Positions 9,234 to 17,371 of a stretch of 27,809 nucleotides of DNA are shown here, in pieces (position 1 is the stretch's first letter; each line of letters opens with the position of its first letter). Below the pieces are notes generated by a model that was not told the origin of the DNA, did not search any database, and saw only the letters and a list, made by a program, of their open reading frames with translations. The DNA lies in assembly GCF_001945665.1 (NCBI RefSeq), contig NZ_CP015791.1, positions 1 through 27,809 on the forward strand, given 5' to 3'. A program made the translations under genes and the position numbers. Source of the DNA: Borreliella mayonii (GTDB lineage: Bacteria > Spirochaetota > Spirochaetia > Borreliales > Borreliaceae).

Positions 9234-9318
9234 AATTGATATTAAAATATAATTGATATTAAAATATAATTGATATTAAAATATAATTGATATTAAAATA
9301 TAATTGATATTAAAATAT
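9234..9318 (+). repeat. Five tandem 17-bp repeats in the ospD promoter region
   Basis: The 17-base unit AATTGATATTAAAATAT occurs five times without variation at 9234, 9251, 9268, 9285 and 9302. Each unit boundary regenerates a TATAAT. Published ospD upstream regions carry 17-bp direct repeats whose number varies between strains, so this is a known hallmark of ospD. Confidence 0.95.
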
Positions 9319-9347
9319 AATTTAAGACATTATGTTTATTATAGGAG
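9316..9347 (+). promoter_or_regulatory. ospD -10 box and ribosome binding site
   Basis: TATAAT at 9316-9321 is the last of the repeat-encoded -10-like boxes, and AGGAG at 9343-9347 is seven bases before the ATG at 9355. The adjacent TTGATA elements are spaced 6 or 23 bases from TATAAT boxes, neither ideal for a standard -35, so the exact promoter is uncertain. Confidence 0.6.
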
Positions 9348-9354
9348 TGTAAAT

Positions 9355-10062
9355 ATGAAAAAATTAATAAAAATATTACTGTCAAGTTTATTTTTACTAC
9401 TCTTAATATCTTGTTCTTTAGATAATGAAGGTGTAAATTCAAAAGATTACGAATCAAAAAAACAGAGTATATTGGGTGAATTAAATCAGTTATTGGAACA
9501 AACTACAAATTCACTAAAAGAAGCAAAAAATACAACAGATAATTTAAATGCATCAAATGAGGCAAATAAGGTTGTAGAAGCGGTTATAAATGCGGTTAAT
9601 TTAATTTCATCTGCTGCAGATCAGGTAAAAGGTGCAACAAAAAATATGCATGATTTAGTTCAAATGGCAGAAATAGATTTAGAAAAAATAAAGGAATCTA
9701 ATGATAAAGCAATAGTTGCGGCTAATGTTGCAAAAGAAGCATATAACCTTACTAAAGCAGCAGAACAAAATATGAAAAAACTGTATAAAGAGCAAGAAGA
9801 GCAAATAAAAACACTATCTGATTCTGATGAAATAGAACAAGCTAAAGAGGCTGCAGAAATAGCTTGGAAAGCTATAGTAAAAGCAAAAGATGAGTTAATT
9901 GATGTAGAAAATGCAGTCAAAGAGGCATTGGATAAAATAAAGGCAGAAACTGCTAACAGTACAAAACTTGCAGATATAGAAGAAGTAGCAGAGTTAGTAT
10001 TACAAATAGCTAAGAATGTAAAGGAAATAGCGCAAGAAGTTGTGACCCTGTTAAATACTTAA
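9355..10062 (+). CDS. ospD: Outer surface protein D (OspD)
   Basis: Surface lipoprotein of 235 residues, anchored by lipid on the outer membrane. The leader MKKLIKILLSSLFLLLLIS precedes Cys 20. The mature part is almost wholly helical and rich in Lys, Glu and Ala, with heptad-like runs such as ESKKQSILGELNQLLEQTTN, AVINAVNLISSAADQVKGAT and NVAKEAYNLTKAAEQNM. These closely match OspD of B. burgdorferi as I recall it. The start is the ATG at 9355, set by AGGAG seven bases upstream; the frame is open to 9304 but that lies inside the repeats. From memory the reference protein has about 17 extra residues after the lipid Cys, so this allele appears shorter at the N-terminus. OspD is not required for mouse infection in published work and is expressed mainly in ticks. 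A hairpin terminator follows at 10245-10269. Confidence 0.95.
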   Translation: MKKLIKILLSSLFLLLLISCSLDNEGVNSKDYESKKQSILGELNQLLEQTTNSLKEAKNTTDNLNASNEANKVVEAVINAVNLISSAADQVKGATKNMHDLVQMAEIDLEKIKESNDKAIVAANVAKEAYNLTKAAEQNMKKLYKEQEEQIKTLSDSDEIEQAKEAAEIAWKAIVKAKDELIDVENAVKEALDKIKAETANSTKLADIEEVAELVLQIAKNVKEIAQEVVTLLNT

Positions 10063-10244
10063 ATATATTTTTATTAACTAGATTGTGAAATTAGCTAAAG
10101 TTTTTAAGAATAAATTTCTTAAACAAAAAAATAGCGATACAAAAAATGTAAGGCTAAAAGTATAGCTATTTTTAATAATGTTGATGAGTAAATTAATAAA
10201 AAAGAATATCTCTTAGTTAAGATATGTGTGATTACTATTATAAG

Positions 10245-10269
10245 AGAGTCTTCTTTAAAAGAAGGCTCT
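10245..10269. terminator. Bidirectional terminator between ospD and a convergent ORF
   Basis: Bases 10245-10255 pair with 10259-10269 (11 bp, one T-G wobble) around a three-base loop. It lies between ospD and the minus-strand ORF ending at 10310, where both transcripts would stop. No gene is seen in 10063-10244. Confidence 0.65.
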
Positions 10270-10309
10270 AATTTAAATATATTAGTATTTAAATATTTTC
10301 TTATCCATT

Positions 10310-10651
10310 TTAAGACTTACTTAAAACATTTTTTGCATTTTCAATAAGTTCTTTTATAATCCTCTTTCTCCTCATTGTTAAACCTTTTTTAAAATAAGAG
10401 CTTTCTAAGCTCTTTAAAGTATTTTCTATTTTATTTAAAGCCTGTCTAGATAGTTGTGATACTGGCCTATTTTCACTTTCCAATCTATTTTCACTTTCCA
10501 ATCTATTTTCACTTTCCAATCTTTTAATGATGCCTTCTTTTAAACTTTCATTAACTTTACATAAAAATAAAGCCGCAGATCTTATATTTTGTTTTGCAAT
10601 ATCAATGTACCCCATGATTTCATCAAGTTTGCCCCCTACCCTATATTTAAA
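10310..10651 (-). pseudogene. Unassigned helical protein with hexapeptide repeats, N-terminally broken
   Basis: The frame is open from 10651 to the stop at 10310. It begins FKYRVGGKLDEIMGYIDIAK, continues NIRSAALFLCKVNESLKEGI, then three copies of RLESEN, then LNKIENTLKSLESSYFKKGL and a basic helical end. The ATG at 10615 gives 101 residues. However, AGGGGG lies 8 bases before another ATG (out of frame) and 16 bases before this one, so its start is not well supported. Upstream minus-strand frames (10660-10880) contain fitting pieces such as NKAIKNIENLIRDPRF separated by stops, so a longer protein has probably lost its front. I do not recognise the family. Confidence 0.5.
10469..10522 (-). repeat. 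Three identical 18-bp tandem repeats inside a coding region
   Basis: The plus-strand unit ATTTTCACTTTCCAATCT occurs at 10469, 10487 and 10505. On the minus strand each unit adds RLESEN in frame. Copy number changes would alter the protein by six residues without a frameshift. Confidence 0.95.
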
Positions 10652-11029
10652 TTATTTTGCAATTGTGTTAGTTTCTTTGTGTGATTTCTATTGTTATGAT
10701 CATTTTTATTAATGATGTTTTTTGTTTCTAATTTTAGTTATCGCACCATAAAAATCATTTCTTATTAAAGTGTTTAAGTGGACATACGCCCTCAATTAAC
10801 TGGAGAATCTAGGGTCTCTAATAAGATTCTCTATATTTTTAATTGCTTTATTCACTTTTTTTTCTTTCTTGGTAGAAGGGAAAGGATCCCTTTTTTTATC
10901 TCTTTTTTTGATTATGCTCAATTGAAATGGTTAGTATCCTTATTATTTTTAGATAACACGTTTGATAAAAAAATAATAACAAATTTAAAATTTTTAGATT
11001 CTATATATATCTATTAGCAAGATCAATCC
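10652..11029. other. Gap with coding debris only
   Basis: Minus-strand debris of the preceding ORF is visible (NKAIKNIENLIRDPRF near 10820-10860). The plus-strand 79-codon frame at 10778-11017 is very hydrophobic, lacks a ribosome site and resembles antisense noise, so I do not call it. Confidence 0.4.
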
Positions 11030-11492
11030 CAAAAAAAAACAGTAACGCTACCCGAAAAAATACAGCTTAACATCGAATAGAAAATCACCAAAATCTTGAA
11101 AATTAATATCAAAATTCCAAGTCTTCAAATCAAAATTATCAACAAGTTAGCTACAATCTAGAAATTAGAAAAAATTGATAAAGATCTGCTCTTAAAGCCT
11201 AATATGTTCAAGAAGATATACAAATAGCTGAAATAATTGTTGTTCAACCCGATTTTCTAGAGATTTCTAACATCAATTCTAAATATCAGATTAGTAGTGG
11301 GAAAAAACACTAATGAATAGAATAATTTACTTGTTTCTAAATTACGAAATACAAAAAATAGAGATATTAAAAGAAATGTTTGAAAAACTTAATAAAAATT
11401 CTCTGAAAAAATTTTCAACTCAAAGTTTTCTTCATCAAATGGCGCTATATTCAATTTCAACTAGACAAGCATTTAAAAAAAATATAAGATGA
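11030..11492 (+). pseudogene. PF54 lipoprotein relic in plus orientation
   Basis: The plus strand carries pieces NHQNLEN, a stop, YQNSKSSNQNYQQ, then DIQIAEI, QPDFLEI and an open frame 11313-11492 with MNRIIYLFLNYEIQKIEILK and EMFEKLNKNSLKKF. They follow the order of the intact PF54 gene at 2836-3675 (NNKNLEN, QNSKSSNQN, DTQIAKI, YDFLETF, LKRIIYPSLNYDTKKILALK, EILEKL). Leader and C-terminus are missing, and type IIG DNA follows directly from about 11495. As at 4072, a PF54 fragment abuts a type IIG fragment. Confidence 0.7.
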
Positions 11493-11494
11493 AT

Positions 11495-12714
11495 TACTCA
11501 TGCTAAACCAAGAAAGATTCCTAAGAATTATTATAAACTTAATTATATTTACCAATTTGAAAAAAAGATTTCAAGGCGTGCATTCAAGTTTTAAATTTGC
11601 AATATTTCAACTTAGTAATACCAAAGTTTCTACATCTAGTTTTAAAGCAAAATTTATGATCCAACACAGTAATAATATTTTAAAAGAAATAACTAGCGAT
11701 TTAAAAGATGGCTAAAACAATGCTTATAAAGGGATTGAATTAAATATAGACCTAATTAAAAAATTATCTCCTATTCAAGAATCAATCATAGAATTTAAAG
11801 ATAATGAAGAATTTAGCTTAATTGACAAAATATTTAATCAATTTAATATTCTTCGCGAGGAATATATTGATTTCGGAGTAGGGTTAAATTTAACAAAGTA
11901 TAAAGAATATAATAATAAAAACTTTGTATTTCTTTATTCTGAAGCCAATATTCATCAATTTAATTCAAGATTTTTTGAAGATAAATATGCAAAAGAAAGT
12001 TCTAAATTGCTATGGATAGATAAAGAAGACTTATAAAAAGTATTAACTAAAGAAAATCAATATCAAACTGAAAGAATACTGTATAGAAGAATTGCAAGAA
12101 ATACGGATCAAAGAACCATGATTAGCACATTGTCTCCTAAAATTGTTATTGTGTTTCTACAATATATATAAATTATAAGAAAGCGCCAATATCACTATAT
12201 AAAAAATTATTTATTATATCTATTTTTAATTCATATACATTTGACTATTTAAATAAGAAGATTTTCTTTAAGTGCCGATATTGTAAAATCATGTTTATAT
12301 AAATGTCCAATGCCTCAGCCCGAAGAAAAAGAAATTTTAAGTAATTCTTTATATCTAAATCTTGCAAAAAATACTTCTCTAATGATAGCTAAAAATGATC
12401 CGGAGAACTTTAAATATTTACTTTACTTAGAACATTTTGAGTTTAGTAAAGAAGAAGTTGATAAAATATTAAATCTAGATACCAAAGATAAATTCTTCAA
12501 AGAAAAAGAAAATGAAAATAACTTTATTGTAGCTCGTCTTTATTCGCTGACCAAAGAAGATTTTAGGGTTTTACTTAATGACTTTGAGGTATTAAAAAAT
12601 AAAAAAGGAGAAGTCTATATTTTGTCTTTAATAAAAGGATATGAGAATTATTTAAGAATAAAGCTTAACAATTCAAGTTTAGTTAATTACTATAAAGATA
12701 TTTTATTTACTTAA
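11495..12714 (+). pseudogene. Type IIG restriction-modification enzyme, C-terminal specificity part, copy 1
   Basis: Plus-strand segments in order: KKRFQGVHSSFKFAIFQLSN, SNNILKEITSDLKDG (stop), YKGIELNIDLIKKLSPIQES, EYIDFGVGLNL, SEANIHQFNSRFFEDKYAKE, LYRRIARNTDQRTMISTLSP, FNSYTFDYLIRR and MPQPEEKEILSNSLYLNLAK, then an open tail from 12310 to the stop at 12714. The N-R-x-T-M-I-x-x-L-x-P motif and the SYxFDYLxR motif mark the target-recognition and C-terminal region of type IIG enzymes of the BBE02 type. About 400 codons remain, broken by at least three stops or shifts, without the nuclease or methylase half. The tail 12310-12714 could yield a 134-residue peptide, but only as a fragment. Confidence 0.85.
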
Positions 12715-12755
12715 TAAAATATATGTTTTTACTAAAAATATTACTATAAAATTAT

Positions 12756-12968
12756 GAAAAAGTTATTCTTAGTGAAGTTGTTCTTAAAGAAAGCAGTAGA
12801 TGAACTAAAAAACTTTTAGAAATAGAAGAAAATAATGTTTATATATTTAAAAATGCATAAATGTATCATTTTAGTTGTTTTTTAAAGCTAAAGAAGATTA
12901 TTAGAAATAAAGAGTTTGTAATCCACATAGAAAGTCATAGAGAAGTATATATTAGTGACATTTCGTAA
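12756..12968 (+). pseudogene. Unrecognised short gene remnant
   Basis: Seventy-one codons with two internal stops read EKVILSEVVLKESSR, LLEIEENNVYIFKNA and RNKEFVIHIESHREVYISDI. The segments look coding in one frame, but the family is not recognised. The rest of 12969-13149 is AT-rich with nothing to report. Confidence 0.4.
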
Positions 12969-13149
12969 TTCCTTTTGTGTTGAGTATATGGAGCCAAAGA
13001 AAATAATTTAGTCAAAATTATTGGTAATTTATAAAAAGAGTTTTTATATTAATTAACTAGAAATATATTTTTATAAAAAAGCATCTTTTTTATAATATGT
13101 TTTAATAATATCTTCTTGATTTTTTTATATTAATAAATCAATTAAGTAT

Positions 13150-13345
13150 TATTTAGGACAATCTATGCTAAATACCCCACATTTTATAACTTTAGAAGTT
13201 ATCTCTTCCTTTTTAGAATTTTCAAGTTATCCTTTAATTTCTTTTAAATAACTTTTTAATCTTTCTAAATTATCCCCAATATCACTAACTTCTACAGTAT
13301 TTATTTTCTTTATCATCTTTTATTTTGTTTCTTAAAGTGCTTCTA
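13150..13345 (-). pseudogene. Erp/OspE-F related C-terminal relic 2
   Basis: The minus strand reads NTVEVSDIGDNLERLKSYLK, ENSKKEEITSKVIKCGVFSI, with an internal stop and shifts. It is a diverged copy of the 3' end of the relic at 6310-6890 (NTVEISDIRNDLKSLKSDL, LEKEEIASKAIKWGVFNV). Nucleotide similarity covers about 190 bases. Only the last 60 or so codons of the Erp C-terminal domain remain. Confidence 0.65.
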
Positions 13346-13389
13346 GTATTTTTTAAGAAATAAATCTATTTATTAAAAATTTCACTAGG

Positions 13390-14292
13390 TTATTTATTAT
13401 TCATCAAATCAATAGGAGACTTTAATTTTTCTTTTGATAAATCTGGATACTTGGCAAATATTAGCTTAACAACATCATTAAATAGCTTTAGATCTAATAC
13501 AATTTCATGGGTTTTGTCCTTACTAGTTTGCCTATCTTCTATAGTAAGATAGGCAAGCATATAACTACATTTACTCTTTTTATAAAAAAGAGTAAAAAAA
13601 TCTGTTAAAGCATCATTAAAAACCCCAAAATTATATGAATTAATATATCCAGCCTCTCTTGAAACTTCTTTCAAAGTAATTTTAGCAAAACCATCAGTTC
13701 TATATTTCTCAAAATCAAAATTCACTCCTTCAAAAATTAACTTTAGATTTTTAACTTCATATCTTTTTTCAAACTCTTCGGTTGACTCAAATGCTATTAT
13801 TTTAGCTATTGGAACCTTTATGCCCATTATTTTATAGTTATCGTCATTAATATGATAAGTGTCTCCACTAAATAATGACCAAGAAAAAGTTTTAAGTCGA
13901 ATGGGCGAAAAAATATACGAATATTTAAGCCCTTTAAGATCTTCAATTAAATTATTATATCTGTCTTTTATAGCCCTTAAATTATTGGGTTTTATCCATG
14001 TAACACTTCCTGCGAATAGTCCACTCCAAACTTCTCCTTCTTTTATTTCGCTTGACCCAAATTCTTCATTAATACAGGAAATATTTTTAATATCTTCTTT
14101 AATATCTTCTTTAATATCTTCTTTAATATCTTCTTTATTATCTTCTTTATTATCTTTTTCATTATTCTCTTCACTTAGCTCAAAGTCTAAACCTTCAGTT
14201 TTTATGTTTTTTAAATAATTTGATCCTACAACACAAGAATAAAAAAATGATATAAAGAAAAATATATTCAAAATACTTATACTCTTTTTCAT
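13390..14292 (-). CDS. Surface lipoprotein with KEDI tandem repeats
   Basis: Predicted lipoprotein of 300 residues. The leader MKKSISILNIFFFISFFYS precedes Cys 20. Residues 40-70 hold six copies of a four-residue acidic repeat (KED-N then KED-I). The folded part includes EIKEGEVWSGLFAGSVTWIK, LKGLKYSYIFSPIRLKTF, MGIKVPIAKIIAFESTEEF and a C-terminal helix. A frameshifted paralogue lies at 23924-24780. I cannot name the family with certainty. Candidates from memory are the virulent-strain-associated lipoprotein group (Pfam Borrelia_lipo_1) or the S2 antigen group. The ATG at 14292 has only a weak purine-rich stretch (AAAGAAT) before it. A conserved upstream segment shared with the paralogue (CCATTAATTT and TTTTTTCATTATA) probably includes the promoter. 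Confidence 0.85.
   Translation of the reverse strand: MKKSISILNIFFFISFFYSCVVGSNYLKNIKTEGLDFELSEENNEKDNKEDNKEDIKEDIKEDIKEDIKNISCINEEFGSSEIKEGEVWSGLFAGSVTWIKPNNLRAIKDRYNNLIEDLKGLKYSYIFSPIRLKTFSWSLFSGDTYHINDDNYKIMGIKVPIAKIIAFESTEEFEKRYEVKNLKLIFEGVNFDFEKYRTDGFAKITLKEVSREAGYINSYNFGVFNDALTDFFTLFYKKSKCSYMLAYLTIEDRQTSKDKTHEIVLDLKLFNDVVKLIFAKYPDLSKEKLKSPIDLMNNK
14090..14158 (-). repeat. 12-bp tandem repeats encoding KEDI/KEDN
   Basis: The plus-strand unit ATCTTCTTTAAT or ATCTTCTTTATT is repeated about six times. In the lipoprotein gene on the minus strand it encodes the acidic-basic tether after the lipid anchor. Length variation here would stay in frame. Confidence 0.9.
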
Positions 14293-14402
14293 AAAATTCT
14301 TTTTGTTTTAATTAATTTCTAAAGCATTACTCCATTAATTTAATATTAAAAATTCATAAAACATTTTTTCATTATACCCAAAAGAGAGTTAGCTGAAAAA
14401 AT

Positions 14403-14446
14403 GAACTACTTATTCTATAATCTTTAATTTAGGAATATTAGCTCAT
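14403..14446. repeat. Palindromic element, copy 1 (IS right-end-like)
   Basis: The core TCTATAATCTTTAATTTAGG at 14414-14433 is flanked by GAACTA and TAGCTC. It matches the hairpin at the IS right end (27313-27344), with an imperfect stem. Other copies lie at 17262-17300, 20812-20856 and 21242-21282 (inverted). No gene is visible in 14293-14624. Confidence 0.55.
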
Positions 14447-14624
14447 CTTAGTAATTTTACTAGTATTAAAATGAAAAATTCATCAATATATTCATTATTC
14501 CTATTTTTAGGTTAAAAATATTTACGAATATTCACACTTAAAGCTTGACCTTTTGACAAAAAAAATTTTGATTTTATTCAATAACTAGGAAGAAACTTTT
14601 TAATGAACTCGATTAATAATAGAA

Positions 14625-14655
14625 TAATTTTTGACACCTTGGGTGTCAAAAATTA
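14625..14655. repeat. 14-bp stem hairpin containing TTTGACACC
   Basis: Bases 14625-14638 pair exactly with 14642-14655 around three bases. The stem has a GC-richer top (GACACC/GGTGTC). It stands between the lipoprotein gene and a PF-49 relic, with no gene reading into it from the left. It may be a terminator or regulatory hairpin. Confidence 0.8.
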
Positions 14656-14706
14656 AAAAATATATTTTTAAATACTAATCAGGATAAAAATCTAGTAATC
14701 TAAAGC

Positions 14707-15147
14707 GAATTAAAAGAACAATTAAAATTAAAGTTATATAAGATGCTATTAAATAATAAAGTTAAAGAAAAAGACCTTTATAGATGTCCATAAAGCTTAC
14801 ATTAATTCCTATTTTTGGATAAATTCCTGATCCAAATTTTCCAAAAACTCCAGTCCACTCTTCTTCTTTTATCTTATTTTTTGTATATAAAAATCCTTTA
14901 ACTTGTTTTTTTGAATCTTTATACCATAAATTATTTTTTCTTGCATAGCTTTATGGGCATCAATAAAATCATTTTTTTATAAATATTGATAAAAGTTGAT
15001 AAATGCTATTAATTTAATATATCAGTAGAAACAACACTTTTTAAAACTTTTTCATAAACTTTTAAATACATATGGCCTAAGTTTTTGCTACTACAAAAAA
15101 TTTTATAAACTGTTCAAAACTTTTGGAACCATCATATCTATAAGGGC
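14707..15147 (+). pseudogene. PF-49 maintenance gene relic, split by a small inversion
   Basis: The plus strand at 14707-14787 reads ELKEQLKLKLYKMLLNNKVK then EKDLYR, the middle of a PF-49 protein. The next part is on the minus strand from 15147 leftward: LYRYDGSKSFEQFIKFFVVA, then after a shift MYLKVYEKVLKSVVSTDILN. Re-inverting about 14785-15136 would restore continuous PF-49 order, matching 19666-20286 (ELYKYDGFKSFKQFIKSYVI, MYLKIYEKVLEGAISIEKV). The short inverted repeat TTATAGAT (14778-14785) / ATCTATAA (15136-15143) marks both breakpoints. The inverted stretch also holds an open minus-strand frame (14780-14938) reading IKEEEWTGVFGKFGSGIYPK, perhaps a lipoprotein scrap. Confidence 0.7.
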
Positions 15148-15299
15148 AAGTTGAAGATCTAAAATTAAAAGAGATTGATAAAAAATCAAGAATTAGAGGA
15201 TAAAATAGGGAAAGTGATCCTAAACCTCTCTTTTAGAATATATTCTAAGTATGAAAAAGAAATAAAAGAATTTAAAAAACTTAAAAGATAGATAATGGC

Positions 15300-15850
15300 G
15301 ACAAGGCGATAAGCCAAGGGCAAGTTGCAACCAAAGTATTTATTTTTTAGAAGATACACTCAGCTCTAGGTTTCTCTCTATCAATTCTTTTATCGTCCTT
15401 GTTATATTTGAAGAAAAACTAGTAAGCTTTTCTATATTTTAGATTTGCTGAGGTACAAACGCTAAAAAATTCCTAAAAACGCCTATAACATTATTTATTT
15501 TAGTATTATTAATAATAAGTTTTAGTTTTTCAAGACCAGATTTAAATAAGGTTTGTTAATTTTCTTAATTTCAATATAGCTTGCTTTGCTTTTATTTGTT
15601 TTAAATACATAATCATGTGATTCAATCTCCTATTTTTATTTCACGTTGACTCATGTTGATTACTAATGCTTTAATTTTGATTAAAGTCATTAAGTAGATT
15701 TTCTAAATTTAGTTTTATTGGTATGCTTAGTTTTTAAATCTTGTGAGGGTTGAGTTTTTCAAGATTGTCTATATTTTTTTTTAATAAAGACCCTTTATTA
15801 TTCATTTTTATAAAGATAAAAGATATTAGGCTTAATATTACTAAACTATA
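15300..15850 (-). pseudogene. Decayed secreted-protein-like remnant
   Basis: The minus strand begins KLKYSLVILSLISFIFIK, a hydrophobic leader with no lipobox Cys, then LLKKNIDNLEKLNPHKI (stop). Further pieces include YIEIKKINKPYLNLVLKN and IGVFRNFLAFVPQ, ending with TRTIKELIERNLELSVSSKK near 15350. Frames change and stops intervene. I do not recognise the family. It follows directly behind the transporter remnant. Confidence 0.4.
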
Positions 15851-16438
15851 TTTTAATTTTTAAACAAAATTTATCTAAAACAAATGTATTTATAGCACTT
15901 ATAAAATTAGTTAAAATTGAACATATGCCTAGCGCTAAAAATGAAAATATACGAGATAATGCACTATTAATAGAAGTTATAGTTCCTAAAACTTTTGAAT
16001 CTATATTTTTTCTTAAAAAATATTCTAAATTATTAGAATAAACAGAAATTAAAATCACTAAAAATATTATTATAGTAGTAAATATGTGAAATTATTTTTA
16101 TTAAAACTCATATCCTAAGATTGTTTTTTTTAAAGTTAAAAAACTAATCTTAGACAAGTTGGCCAAAACTTGTTTTAATATTTGTTTAACTATAAATACT
16201 TTAATACTTTATTTTTTAGAATAAAATTGTTCAAACCTATTGCTAGCTTTTTCTCCATATTTCTCAACATAATCAATTTTATACAAGTCTAATTGTATTA
16301 AATAATCAAAAATTTGATCTGAATAACCAACTATAAGACAAATTATTATCTCAAACTTAATAAATATTAGAGTTATTAATTTATTTTTTATGAGATACCC
16401 CATGACATCAAGAGCATCTAAAAATACTTTTTTCTTTA
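15846..16438 (-). pseudogene. Membrane transporter remnant, possibly MFS type
   Basis: Two minus-strand pieces. The upstream one (16438 to 16209) reads LDALDVMGYLIKNKLITLIF then a hydrophobic stretch and a polar end. The downstream one (16088 to 15846) reads FHIFTTIIIFLVILISVY, then RKNIDSKVLGTITSINSALS and RIFSFLALGICSILTN. The second piece fits the late helices of drug-efflux MFS proteins, where a K-x-x-G-x-x-x-S-x-x-S loop precedes a helix. The first piece could be the central loop and a helix of the same protein. Stops separate them and no start with a ribosome site is seen. The MFS assignment is tentative. Confidence 0.4.
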
Positions 16439-16451
16439 ATCCTAATTTTTA

Positions 16452-16654
16452 TTAAACACCCTCTAATTTGTGGAGCATGGGCAAAAAAAGGTTTCTATCA
16501 TTTTCATTTTCAAAATCATAATTATCTAGTCTTTTGTTAATTAATTCTTTAGAAACATCTTGTTCAGAATTATGCAAGTAATAAAGATGTAAAAAATTCT
16601 TGCAATAATTTATCAGTACAAAAACAACATAAATAATAAACATTTTTTGTTCAT
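16452..16654 (-). pseudogene. Erp-type lipoprotein leader fused to a short tail, one-base frameshift
   Basis: AGGAGGGG at 16661-16668 is followed by ATG at 16654. This frame gives MNKKCLLFMLFLY and stops. One added A in the run of six A (16643-16648, minus strand) would give MNKKMFIIYVVFVLINYC, the standard leader of Erp (OspE/F-related) lipoproteins with a lipid-anchor Cys. The rest continues HNSEQDVSKELINKRLDNYD and NRNLFLPMLHKLEGV-like residues to TAA at 16452, about 45 residues that I do not recognise. A strong ribosome site and a clean tail suggest that the gene was recently functional or that the A run varies. A tnpB relic abuts it on the right. Confidence 0.55.
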
Positions 16655-16704
16655 AATTATCCCCTCCTAAAATTAAAAAATAAATCAAAGTTCTTAATTT
16701 ACAA

Positions 16705-17160
16705 TTTTTTAGCAAGTAGCGGGGGGGGGGAGAAAACTAATAATCCTAAACATTTGCTAAAAAATGAAAATAAACTAAAGGAAACTATCAAAAAAACAAA
16801 AAGACTCTATTAATATAATTAATCTGGATTAAAAGTTACTAAGCCACACATAAGAAAATTTCAAACCAAAGAAAAGATTTTTTACATAAATTATCTTATT
16901 ACTTTGTAGCTAAATATAAAAATATAGCAATATAAAACTTGTCAACTCAGGGTATCCAAAAAGAATATTTACAGAAAGTATTAATGATTTAGAACGAACG
17001 ATATACGATCGTAAGACAATTATTATATAAATCAGAGTGACATGGATCCTCTTTATATAAAGTAGATAGATATTCCCCATCAAGCAAACTATATAGCAAC
17101 TCTGTGGCATCAAAAATACAGCCCTAAATCTTAAGGTTTATTATTATAAAAAAATAAAAA
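16705..17160 (+). pseudogene. tnpB: tnpB, 3' half relic of a second IS200/IS605 element
   Basis: From about 16705 the plus strand matches the second half of the tnpB at 26275-27209, starting at the RuvC-I-adjacent FLVSSGG segment and running to the C-terminal zinc-ribbon region. Many stops and small indels break it. A run of ten G (16721-16730) replaces the GGGGGT of the other copy. The 5' half and tnpA are missing. The RNA-encoding 3' end is still recognisable at 17160-17306. Confidence 0.85.
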
Positions 17161-17306
17161 CTAAGGCAAGAAATGCCTGAAGTAAAGCTTGTGGATCACA
17201 TGCTATGGGGGCTTACCCGTTCTTGTAAAATCTAAAAAGCTATTATAGGATAAAGCAAAAAGCTATTTCTATAATCTTTGATTTAAAAATAAATAGTTCA
17301 TGGGTT
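17158..17306 (+). ncRNA. Degraded omega-RNA/right-end region of the second IS element
   Basis: This segment aligns with 27208-27352, with AAAACTAAGGCA, TGCCTGAAGTAAAGCTTGTG and CCGTTCTT conserved. The GGCA/TGCC stem remains. The terminal hairpin is damaged on its right arm (AAAATAAATAG instead of AGAAATAGC). It is the scaffold and end of the element to which the tnpB relic belongs; production of a working RNA is doubtful. The palindromic core lies at 17268-17287. Confidence 0.5.
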
Positions 17307-17311
17307 GAAAT

Positions 17312-17330
17312 TAATCAAATATTTTGATTA
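17312..17330. promoter_or_regulatory. 8-bp inverted repeat upstream of the maintenance operon
   Basis: TAATCAAA and TTTGATTA flank three bases 42 bases before the first gene of the maintenance cluster. It is well placed to be an operator for autoregulation by a cluster protein, though this is inference. Confidence 0.45.
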
Positions 17331-17371
17331 TAATAAAGTTATTAATAATACACTGAAAATGGAGATTAAAA

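Noticed and set aside
9234..9318. Possible CRISPR array
   Set aside because: The 17-bp units are directly adjacent without spacers and match the known ospD promoter repeats.
9660..9920. Minus-strand 86-codon frame within ospD
   Set aside because: It is antisense to a clear ospD coding region, with no ribosome site.
10778..11017. Plus-strand 79-codon hydrophobic frame
   Set aside because: There is no ribosome site or recognisable family, and part of it is antisense to minus-strand coding debris.
14090..14158. Possible CRISPR-like or regulatory repeats
   Set aside because: The 12-bp units are contiguous, in frame and explained as coding repeats.
13859..14218. Plus-strand 119-codon frame rich in Ser/Leu
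   Set aside because: It is antisense to the repeat region of the minus-strand lipoprotein gene and its repeated ISSL segments merely mirror the KEDI repeats.
16910..17113. Minus-strand 67-codon frame
   Set aside because: It is antisense to the tnpB relic.
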